Assembly: GCA_963725175.1 (NCBI GenBank)
Contig: CAVRXH010000006.1
Coordinates: 1,488,001-1,552,000, forward strand
Origin: DASUBV01 sp963725175
GTDB lineage: Bacteria; Actinomycetota; Actinomycetes; Streptosporangiales; Streptosporangiaceae
Direction: 5' to 3'
Length of the DNA: 64,000 bases
Shown: piece after piece, positions 57,407 through 64,000 of the stretch
Layout of the letters: each line of letters begins with the position of its first letter
Position numbering within the stretch: the first letter of the stretch is position 1
Position numbers and translations under genes: made by a program
The notes under the pieces: model-generated
Database searches by the model: none
Told to the model about the DNA's origin: nothing
What the model saw: only the letters and a program-made list of their open reading frames with translations

Positions 57407-58585
57407 CTAGCGCTCGGTGTCCGGCTCGTCCCCGGTGCTCGCCTCGGCCATCACGGCGCCGTTCGCGGACGCCAGCGCGACGGCGGCCTCGCTGCCCCCG
57501 CCGGTGCCGGAGGTCAAGTTCTTCTTCACCGATTCCAGGATCGCCAGGCCCTGGCCGACCAGGCCGGCCGCGATCTCGCCCAGGCCGTCGGCGCCGTTCA
57601 GGACGCTGATGTTGGCGCCAGCCAGCCCGGCCGCCGCCTCCTTGACGATCTGCGGGAGCTGGTCGATGAGCATCCGGTCCAGCGCCACCCGGTTGTGCGA
57701 TGCCGCGGCCTCGGCCTGCATCGTCACCCGCTTGGCGTCGGCCAGGGCCAGGATCCTGACCTTCTCGGCCTCGGCCTCGGCGGGCCTGATCACCTCGGCG
57801 ACGAGCTGCTTCTGCCGCAGGTCGCCCTGGCGCTGCGCCAGCTCGGACTGCGCGGAGAGCACCGCCATCTGCGCCTGCGCCTGCGCCAGCGGGCCGGCCT
57901 GGGCAGCCTCGGCCTGCGCCTTGTCCACCTCGGCCTTGTACTGCGCCTGCACCACCGCGGTCTGCCTGCCGTACTCGGCCTGCGCCCGCTGCGACTGCTG
58001 CTGCGCCTCGGCGGAGGCCTGGTTGGCCTGCGCCTGGGCGATCTGCGCCTGCCGCTGGATGGCCGCGGTGTGCGGGGCGGCCATCGCGTCGATGTAGCCG
58101 GTGTTCATGTCGTCGATCGACTGAATCTGCAGCGAGTCGACGGTCAGCCCGATCTTGGCCATCTCCGCCTTGGAACCGTCCAGCACCTCGGTAGCCAGCT
58201 TCTGCCGCTCGGTCACGATTTCCTCGACGGTCATCGAGCCAATGATCGAGCGCAGGTGACCGGCGAAGATCCGGCCGGTCAGCGTGGACATCTGGTCCTG
58301 GTCGGAAAGGAACCGCTGGCCGGCGTTGACGACGCTCTCCTCGTCGTTGCCGACCTTGAACGCGATCACCGCCCGGACATTCAGCGCGATGCCCTGCTTG
58401 GTCACGCAGGTCTCCGAGACCTCGGCCTCGCACATGGACAGGGTGAGGAAGTTGACCTTCCTGACAAACGGGGGGACAAACGCGCCGTGCCCCGTGACCA
58501 CCTTGAACGGGGCTCCGTTACGCCCGAATTTACCGCCGGAGACCAGCATGGCCTCGTCCGGTCGCGGGACTCGGTATCCGAACAT
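57407..58585 (-). CDS. flotillin-like SPFH-domain protein
   Basis: This 392-residue protein has an N-terminal SPFH/band-7 domain (about 1-180: MFGYRVPRPDEAMLVSGGKF, VTKQGIALNVRAVIAFKVGN, LRSIIGSMTVEEIVTERQKL). A long Ala/Glu/Gln-rich coiled coil (about 200-310) with AEAEKVRIL repeats follows, then a flotillin C-terminal part. Flotillins scaffold ordered membrane domains. The small NfeD-type gene upstream on the same strand is the normal partner. ATG 58585 has GGAG in front. Confidence 0.88.
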   Translation of the reverse strand: MFGYRVPRPDEAMLVSGGKFGRNGAPFKVVTGHGAFVPPFVRKVNFLTLSMCEAEVSETCVTKQGIALNVRAVIAFKVGNDEESVVNAGQRFLSDQDQMSTLTGRIFAGHLRSIIGSMTVEEIVTERQKLATEVLDGSKAEMAKIGLTVDSLQIQSIDDMNTGYIDAMAAPHTAAIQRQAQIAQAQANQASAEAQQQSQRAQAEYGRQTAVVQAQYKAEVDKAQAEAAQAGPLAQAQAQMAVLSAQSELAQRQGDLRQKQLVAEVIRPAEAEAEKVRILALADAKRVTMQAEAAASHNRVALDRMLIDQLPQIVKEAAAGLAGANISVLNGADGLGEIAAGLVGQGLAILESVKKNLTSGTGGGSEAAVALASANGAVMAEASTGDEPDTER

Positions 58586-58654
58586 CTCTCATCTCCAGGA
58601 CCGCCGGCCGCTTGACTGGCGCGGCGGTTAGTAGGGGTATTACTGGTGCGCTGG

Positions 58655-58891
58655 CTAGCCCTCCGGGTCATGGCTGAACGGATCTCGCCACGAGCTGACA
58701 TCGACGGTCCTGGTCCCGCGTGACTCGATGACCAGAACGGTGGCGCCCCTCGGCAGCGGCTCGGGAGACCAGGCGATATAGGTCTCGGTGCCGCCGCGGA
58801 TCGGAACGAGCACCTCACCGGGGCCCGCCGCGCCCCTGGTCGCGATCGTGAGGACGCCGATGCTGCCCACGAGCGAGCCCTCGCTGTCCAC
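58655..58891 (-). CDS. NfeD-like small protein (OB-fold domain)
   Basis: These 78 residues fit the soluble OB-fold of NfeD: LVGSIGVLTIATRGAAGPGE, VLVPIRGGTETYIAWSPEPL, PRGATVLVIESRGTRTVDVS. The membrane part and protease part of full NfeD proteins are missing. It precedes the flotillin gene by 69 bp on the same strand and probably works with it, as NfeD-flotillin pairs do. Confidence 0.75.
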   Translation of the reverse strand: MDSEGSLVGSIGVLTIATRGAAGPGEVLVPIRGGTETYIAWSPEPLPRGATVLVIESRGTRTVDVSSWRDPFSHDPEG

Positions 58892-58991
58892 CGGCGTTCA
58901 CCCCTTTTGGCTTTCCCCGTAGCGCATTTCCCATTATCGGCCCGCCGGGCCGTGGCGTGATCGCCGGCTAGCCGGGTAGTTACCCCGCGAC

Positions 58992-59972
58992 ATGAACGCC
59001 GTGGAAAAAGCCGTGCATGCAGCCGACCGGTTCCAGCAGAGCAGGCCCTGGCTGGCAGTCCCGGTCGCCACCTGGAGGAAGTTCGGCGACGACGAGGCCG
59101 GCAACCTGGCCGCGCTCATCTCCTACTACGCCTTCGCCTCGATCTTCCCCCTGCTGCTGGTCTTCGTCACCGTGCTCGACATCGTGGCGAAGAACGACCC
59201 GCACCTGCGCAACCAGCTGCTCAGCTCCGCGCTGCAGCAGTACCCGGTGATCGGCCAGGAGCTGCGCAGCAACGTGCACAGCATGCACCGCACCGGGCTG
59301 GCGCTGGCGATCGGGCTGATCGGCACGTTCCTGGCGGCCCGCGGGGTGGCCAGCGCCGGGCAGAACGCCCTGAACACGGTCTGGGAAGTGCCGATGACCC
59401 GCCGGCCGGGCTTCCCGTGGAGCCTGCTGCGCAGCCTGGGGCTGATCCTCATCATCGGGCCTGGCATGGTGGCGACGGTGGTGCTGTCCAGCCTGGCCGG
59501 CGGCACCGGGCACGTCTTCACCGGCGCGGCGGCCACGGTCGTCGCCACCGCCGTCTCGCTGGCCCTGAACATCGGCCTGTTCTGGCTGGCCTTCCGGCTG
59601 GCCACCTCCCGCGAGGTGGCCCTGCGCGACCTGCGGCTCAGCGCCATCCTGGCCGCTGTGGCCTGGCAGGTGCTCCAGTCGGTGGGCGGCTACTTCATCG
59701 CTCACCAGCTCGACACCAACTCTGCCTACGGCGTCTTCGGCGTGGTGCTCGGCCTGCTCGCCTGGCTGTACCTGCAGGCGCAGATCACCCTGTACGTGGT
59801 GGAGCTGAACGTGGTCAGGGTGCACCGGCTGTGGCCGCGCAGCATCGCGCCCCCGCCGCTGACCGACGCCGACATGACCGCCTACGAGATGTACGCGCAG
59901 GCCAGCCAGCGCCGCCCCGAGATCGAGGTCCAGGTCCGCCTCATCGACCCGCCGAAAGACCCGGCGAGCTAG
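58992..59972 (+). CDS. YihY/BrkB-family membrane protein
   Basis: This 326-residue protein has six helices between about 30 and 270: AALISYYAFASIFPLLLVFV (the family signature), GTFLAARGVASAGQNALNTV, LRLSAILAAVAWQVLQSVGG, GVVLGLLAWLYLQAQITLYV, then VELNVV. The role of the family is debated; some members were once called ribonuclease BN in error, and transport has been suggested. The acidic/basic tail is cytoplasmic. It converges with the DHA2 transporter gene (4-bp overlap). Confidence 0.88.
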   Translation: MNAVEKAVHAADRFQQSRPWLAVPVATWRKFGDDEAGNLAALISYYAFASIFPLLLVFVTVLDIVAKNDPHLRNQLLSSALQQYPVIGQELRSNVHSMHRTGLALAIGLIGTFLAARGVASAGQNALNTVWEVPMTRRPGFPWSLLRSLGLILIIGPGMVATVVLSSLAGGTGHVFTGAAATVVATAVSLALNIGLFWLAFRLATSREVALRDLRLSAILAAVAWQVLQSVGGYFIAHQLDTNSAYGVFGVVLGLLAWLYLQAQITLYVVELNVVRVHRLWPRSIAPPPLTDADMTAYEMYAQASQRRPEIEVQVRLIDPPKDPAS

Positions 59973-61516
59973 CCGGGACTGGAGCCGGCCGCCTGAGCGG
60001 GGCGCGGCCGGGGCTCTAGCGGCGGCGCGCCGACCGGGCAGCTGAACCGGCATTCCGGCTCAACCGACGGCTCGTCGGGCCGGGCGCGCAGCGCGTCGCT
60101 GCGGATGAGCAGGGCCGACAGCACCGCCGCGGCCAGCAGCACCACCGCGCAGCCGATAGTGGCCTTGTCAAACCCGTGGTCGAAACGCACTGGCGACCGG
60201 TAACTCGCCGCTCCGAGGCCGACCGCCGCCGGGAGCCCGGCTACCGCCACAAGCCCGGCCGCCCTGGCCACCGCGTTGTTCACGCCGCTGGCCACCCCGG
60301 CGTGCCTGACCTGCGCGCTGGCCAGCACGGTCGCGGTCAGCGGCGCGACGGTCAGGGTGAGGCCGATGGCGAACACGGTCACGGCGGGCAGCACGTCGGC
60401 GAAGTACGAGGCGTGCGCGCCGATCCTGGTCATCAGGGCCAGCCCGACGGCGCACAGCGCCGTGCCGGCGGTCATCGGCCAGCGCGGGCCGATCTTCTCC
60501 GCCAGCGCGCCGGAGCGGGCCGAGAACGCCAGCATCAGCAGCGTCACCGGCAGCAGGGTGGTCCCGGCCTTCAGCGGCGAGTACCCCGACACCACCTGCA
60601 CCTGGAGCACGAGCAGGAACAGCACCCCGCCGAACGCGCCGTAGACCAGGAAGGTGATCACGTTGACGGCGCTGAACTGCCGGGAGGCGAACACGTCGAG
60701 CGGCAGCATCGCGGGCACCTTGCCGGGATGCCGGGTGCGGTGGCTCTCCACCATCAGGAATGCCACCGCGGCCGCCACTCCGACGATGCCGGCGGCGGCC
60801 ACGCCGAGCAGGTCGCCGTGCTCGGGCGCCTCGATCAGCGCGTAGGTGATCCCGCCGAGCGCCAGGGCGGCCAGCGCCGCGCCGGCGATGTCGAACTCAC
60901 CGGTCGCATCCGGATCCCTGGTCTCCGGCACGTGCCGGACGGTCACCGCCACCACGGCGGCGGCCAGCGGCACGTTCAGCAGGAAGACCCAGCGCCACCC
61001 GGCGGCCTGCACCAGCCAGCCGCCGAGCAGCGGCCCGACCGCCCCGGCCACGCCGCCGAGGCCCGACCAGGCGCCCACGGCGCGGGCCCGGTCGCCGGGC
61101 GCGAAGGTGGCCTGGATGATCGCCAGTGACCCCGGCGTGAGCAGCGCGCCGCCGATGCCCTGCAGCACCCGGGCGGCGATCAGCACGATGATGTTCGGTG
61201 CGATGCCGCACAGGGCGGAGGCCAGGGTGAACCAGATGACGCCGATCAGGAACACCTTGCGGCGGCCCAGCCGGTCGCCGAGCGAGCCGCCAAGCAGGAT
61301 CAGCCCGGCCAGGGCAAGGGTGTACCCGGTGACGGTCCACTGCAGGCCGCCCAGCGAGGCGCCAAGCTCGCGGCCGATGGTCGGCAGCGCCACGTTCACG
61401 ACCGTGGAGTCCAGCATCACCATGCTGGAGCCGAGCACGGTGGCCGCCAGCACCCACCGGCCGCGCGCCTGGCCCAGGTGCAGTGCCGGGGCGGCTTCCT
61501 CGCTGCCCGCCGTCAT
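59969..61516 (-). CDS. MFS transporter, DHA2 (EmrB/QacA) family
   Basis: This 515-residue protein has 14 helices: VLGSSMVMLDSTVVNVALPT (motif D1, first helix), LQWTVTGYTLALAGLILLGG, LGDRLGRRKVFLIGV (motif A) and ARVLQGIGGALLTPGSLAII (motif C region). It exports hydrophobic drugs or metabolites with proton force. No regulator gene is adjacent. Confidence 0.9.
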   Translation of the reverse strand: MTAGSEEAAPALHLGQARGRWVLAATVLGSSMVMLDSTVVNVALPTIGRELGASLGGLQWTVTGYTLALAGLILLGGSLGDRLGRRKVFLIGVIWFTLASALCGIAPNIIVLIAARVLQGIGGALLTPGSLAIIQATFAPGDRARAVGAWSGLGGVAGAVGPLLGGWLVQAAGWRWVFLLNVPLAAAVVAVTVRHVPETRDPDATGEFDIAGAALAALALGGITYALIEAPEHGDLLGVAAAGIVGVAAAVAFLMVESHRTRHPGKVPAMLPLDVFASRQFSAVNVITFLVYGAFGGVLFLLVLQVQVVSGYSPLKAGTTLLPVTLLMLAFSARSGALAEKIGPRWPMTAGTALCAVGLALMTRIGAHASYFADVLPAVTVFAIGLTLTVAPLTATVLASAQVRHAGVASGVNNAVARAAGLVAVAGLPAAVGLGAASYRSPVRFDHGFDKATIGCAVVLLAAAVLSALLIRSDALRARPDEPSVEPECRFSCPVGAPPLEPRPRPAQAAGSSPG

Positions 61517-61578
61517 GAGCCGATGATCTCACTGCCGAGGGGCGCCGGGCCAGCCAGCAGCCGGGCGGACACGCCCGG

Positions 61579-62337
61579 TCAGCCAGGTTCCCGCGGGTCG
61601 GCGATCTGCTCGGCCGGCTCGGGCTCGGTCGGGTGCAGCAGCAGGTGCACCCCGGCGGCCAGCACCCCGCCGACCAGCGGCGCCAGGATGAACAGCCAGA
61701 CCTGGTTCAGCGCGGTGCCCCCGGTGACCAGCGCCGGGCCGAGGCTGCGGGCCGGGTTGACCGACGTGCCGTCGATCGGCACGCCGAAAATGTGCACGAA
61801 TGTCAGGGTGAGCCCGATCGGAATGCCGGCGACGGCCTTGTTCTCCCCCGGCCGGGTCATGGTCAGCACCACGAAGACGAAGATCCCGGTCAGCACCACC
61901 TCGGCGAGGAACGCGCCGCCCGCGCTGATGTGCAGGATCGAGGCGTCGCCCCAGCCGTTGGCGCCCAGGCCGTCCCGGTCCTTGGAGTAGAACGGCGAGG
62001 TGGAGAACAGGCCCCACAGCAGCAGCGCGCCCAGGATGCCGCCGGCGAACTGCGCCGCCCAGTACCAGCCCGCCTCGATCAGCGTGATCCGCCTGGCCAG
62101 CAGCGAGCCGAGGGTGACGGCGGGGTTGACGTGGCAGGCCGATACCGGGCCGATCACGTAAACCAGGGCGAGCAGGACAAGCCCGAAGGCCATGCCGATG
62201 GTGAGCACCCCGGCGGCGATGCTCGCCGCCGACCGGAACCCGAGGACGTGGAACCCGAAGACCATCGTCGCCACCCCGGCGCCGATGAAGACCAGGACCG
62301 CCGTGCCGATCAGCTCGGCAATCACCCTGCGTGCCAT
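61579..62337 (-). CDS. aquaporin / glycerol facilitator (MIP family)
   Basis: This 252-residue protein has six helices and both NPA half-helices: SACHVNPAVTLGSLLARRIT (about 65) and DGTSVNPARSLGPALVTGGT (about 190). The Arg after the second NPA is the filter residue. A small His/Cys filter around SACHVNPA and the length suggest a water channel of the AqpZ type. ATG 62337 gives the family start MARRVIAELIGTAVLVFIGA. Confidence 0.92.
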   Translation of the reverse strand: MARRVIAELIGTAVLVFIGAGVATMVFGFHVLGFRSAASIAAGVLTIGMAFGLVLLALVYVIGPVSACHVNPAVTLGSLLARRITLIEAGWYWAAQFAGGILGALLLWGLFSTSPFYSKDRDGLGANGWGDASILHISAGGAFLAEVVLTGIFVFVVLTMTRPGENKAVAGIPIGLTLTFVHIFGVPIDGTSVNPARSLGPALVTGGTALNQVWLFILAPLVGGVLAAGVHLLLHPTEPEPAEQIADPREPG

Positions 62338-62475
62338 CGCCCGCCCCCGATTCGCCCGCCCGGTCCGCCGGCCGCGAACCCCCGCCCTGGCGGCCCCACC
62401 CACCGGGGCACCGCATCATGCTAACCCAGGGTGATCAGATAACTACGCACCTGGCACCGCGCCGGGATCGGCGCG

Positions 62476-63948
62476 CTAGAGACCCGGCCAGCTATGCGCA
62501 GGCTCGTTCGAGCCCATCCGGTCGATGTATCCCTGTGTCATCCGGCGCAGCGCGGTCTGCCGGTCGCCGGGACCGCTGAGCGCGTGCACGGCCTCGGCCT
62601 GCCAGGTCGCCCCGGTCCTGCCGGTCAGGCAGCGCCGCTCGATGATGCCAAGCAGCCGCTCGGCGTCGGCGCTGTCCACCCCCCACTGGCTCAGCCCCTC
62701 CCAGGCCAGCGGGAGCAGCCGGCGCAGCATCAGCTCCGCGACCGGGAGCTGGCCAAGGCCCGGCCAGTAGACCCGCGCCTCGATGCCGTTGCGCGCCCCG
62801 TTGACCAGGTTCTCCGCGGCGGCGGAGAACGACATCCTGGTCCAGATCGGCCGCTCGGCCTCGGCGAGCGCGCGGACCACCCCGTAATAGAAGGCCGCGT
62901 TGGCCACCACGTCCACCACGGTCGGGCCGGCCGGCAGCACCCGGTTCTCCACCCGCAGATGCGGCTTGCCGTCCACCACCGCGTACACCGGCCGGTTCCA
63001 CCGGTACACGGTGCCGTTGTGCAGGGTCAGCTCGGACAGCATCGGCGCCTCGCCGCGGTTCAGCGCGGCCACCGGGTCCTCGTCCTCGCGCAGCGGCAGC
63101 AGCGCGGGGAAATAGCGCAGGTTCTCCTCGAACAGGTCGAACACCGAGGTGATCCAGCGCTCCCCGAACCACACCCGGGGCCGCACGCCCTGCTCCCGCA
63201 GCTCCTCTGGCCGGGTGTCTGTCACCTGCTCGAACAGCGGGATCCTGGTCTCCCGCCACAGCTCCCTGCCGAACAGGAACGGCGAGTTGGCCGCCAGCGC
63301 CACCTGCACCCCGGCGACCGCCTGGGCGGCGTTCCAGTAGCTGCCGAACGCCTCCGGGCTGACCTGGAGATGGAACTGCACGCTGGTGCAGGCGGCCTCG
63401 GGCATGATCGTGTCGACGTGGGCCAGCAGCCGTTCTGGCCCCTCGATGAGGATCTGCATTTCCTCGCCGCGAGCCGCGAACATCTGCTCATTCAGCAGCC
63501 GGTACCGCGGATTGTCCGACATCGCCTGGTCGGTGACATCGCTCGGGCGCAGCGTCGGCAGGATGCCGACCATCACCAGCCGGGCGCCGGCCTCAGCAGC
63601 CCGCTTCCCGGCGTGCGCCAGGCTGGCCCGCACTCCGTCCTCCAGCCGGGCGAACGCGTCGGCGGCCAGCGGCCGCGGCGGGACATTGATCTCGACATTG
63701 AACTGGCCGAGCTCGCTGGCCCAGCTCGGGTCCCCGATCGCGGCGAGCACCTGGGAATTGCGCATCAGGGGCAGCGCGTCGTCGTCCACCAGGTCCAGCT
63801 CGATCTCCAGGCCAAGCTGCGGAGACTCGCTGGCGAACCGGGACTCGCGAAGCATCCGCGCGAGCACGTCCAGGCACTGCCGCACCTTCTCGCGGTAGAC
63901 CCGGCGGTCCTGCTGGCTAACGGTGATGGCCGGGACATCCCTGCCCAT
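62476..63948 (-). CDS. glutamate-cysteine ligase family protein (carboxylate-amine ligase)
   Basis: This 490-residue protein from ATG 63948 has GGAGG upstream. Family features are LGLEIELDLVDDDALPLMRN (Mg-binding E-x-E), LGQFNVEINVPPRPLAADAF, PEAACTSVQFHLQVSPEAFG, and HNGTVYRWNRPVYAVVDGKP then HLRVENRVLPAGPTVVDVVA. It belongs to the GCS2-like enzymes that join an amino acid to a gamma-carboxylate with ATP. Since actinobacteria use mycothiol, synthesis of gamma-glutamyl compounds other than glutathione is likely. It is complete in the window. Confidence 0.85.
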   Translation of the reverse strand: MGRDVPAITVSQQDRRVYREKVRQCLDVLARMLRESRFASESPQLGLEIELDLVDDDALPLMRNSQVLAAIGDPSWASELGQFNVEINVPPRPLAADAFARLEDGVRASLAHAGKRAAEAGARLVMVGILPTLRPSDVTDQAMSDNPRYRLLNEQMFAARGEEMQILIEGPERLLAHVDTIMPEAACTSVQFHLQVSPEAFGSYWNAAQAVAGVQVALAANSPFLFGRELWRETRIPLFEQVTDTRPEELREQGVRPRVWFGERWITSVFDLFEENLRYFPALLPLREDEDPVAALNRGEAPMLSELTLHNGTVYRWNRPVYAVVDGKPHLRVENRVLPAGPTVVDVVANAAFYYGVVRALAEAERPIWTRMSFSAAAENLVNGARNGIEARVYWPGLGQLPVAELMLRRLLPLAWEGLSQWGVDSADAERLLGIIERRCLTGRTGATWQAEAVHALSGPGDRQTALRRMTQGYIDRMGSNEPAHSWPGL

Positions 63949-64000
63949 CTGCCCTCCATCTGCTGGGGTGGTGTGGGCTGGGCTCGATACCACATTCGCA

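Overview
The window is very GC-rich, uses GTG as well as ATG starts with GGAGG-type ribosome sites, and carries families typical of Actinomycetota: CydDC, MmpL, many TetR and GNAT proteins, flotillin/NfeD and a pSAM2-type integrative element. I infer a filamentous, soil-type actinomycete of the Streptosporangiales/Streptomycetales sort. The genus cannot be read from the sequence.

Layout. (1) 1-10.5 kb holds energy and ion genes: the tail of glucose-6-phosphate dehydrogenase, a type II NADH dehydrogenase, a cation/proton antiporter, a ClC chloride channel, CydD and CydC, a DUF389 membrane protein and a K+-channel-like protein. zwf, ndh, cydC and the DUF389 gene need about 12 frame corrections in total while their neighbours are clean. 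Local sequence error is more likely than decay. (2) 10.6-15.3 kb holds two lipoproteins, a secreted protein, a MazF-like toxin, a truncated IS701 transposase, a small Arg-rich protein, a fragment of a second lipoprotein copy, an XRE regulator and tRNA-Pro. (3) 15.5-27.2 kb is a complete actinomycete integrative and conjugative element (AICE) in tRNA-Gly(UCC). It carries Int, Xis, a RepSA-like initiator, a TraB/FtsK translocase, a Pra-like activator, a KorSA-like GntR repressor with three matching operators, an XRE-TPR regulator and a Pif-like Nudix protein, plus a PIN protein with striking repeats as cargo.

(4) 27.0-36.5 kb is accessory DNA made of remnants of further tandem elements. The tRNA-Gly 3' end occurs three times in all (15534, 27117, 30129). 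Pairs or triplets of GTGCC spaced exactly 11 bp apart flank these junctions and mark a fourth, core-less one at 32.73-32.83 kb. The cargo is toxin-antitoxin and nuclease genes: RHH-MazF, an HNH-like protein, AbiEi with a broken AbiEii, a dead MazF, HigBA, and HipBA between two copies of the 3' end of a GNAT gene. Several modules carry clear autoregulatory palindromes. (5) 36.5-64 kb is mostly ordinary chromosome: GNAT proteins, an S9 peptidase, methyltransferases, a membrane protein with a winged-helix regulator and a 47-bp palindromic operator, MmpL with TetR, a second TetR with a divergent hydrolase, an IMPase-like protein, a flavin/PLP-fold oxidoreductase, a nucleotidyltransferase, MFS pumps, two paralogous secreted Cys-rich proteins, flotillin with NfeD, YihY, an aquaporin and a glutamate-cysteine-ligase-like enzyme.

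The AICE genes form one minus-strand backbone with start/stop overlaps (int-xis-rep-small-traB, then pra). KorSA-like sites in front of pra and of the repressor gene suggest the usual switch between a silent integrated state and excision, replication and transfer. The downstream cargo looks like an addiction and defence island built by repeated integration at one tRNA gene followed by erosion of the integration genes.
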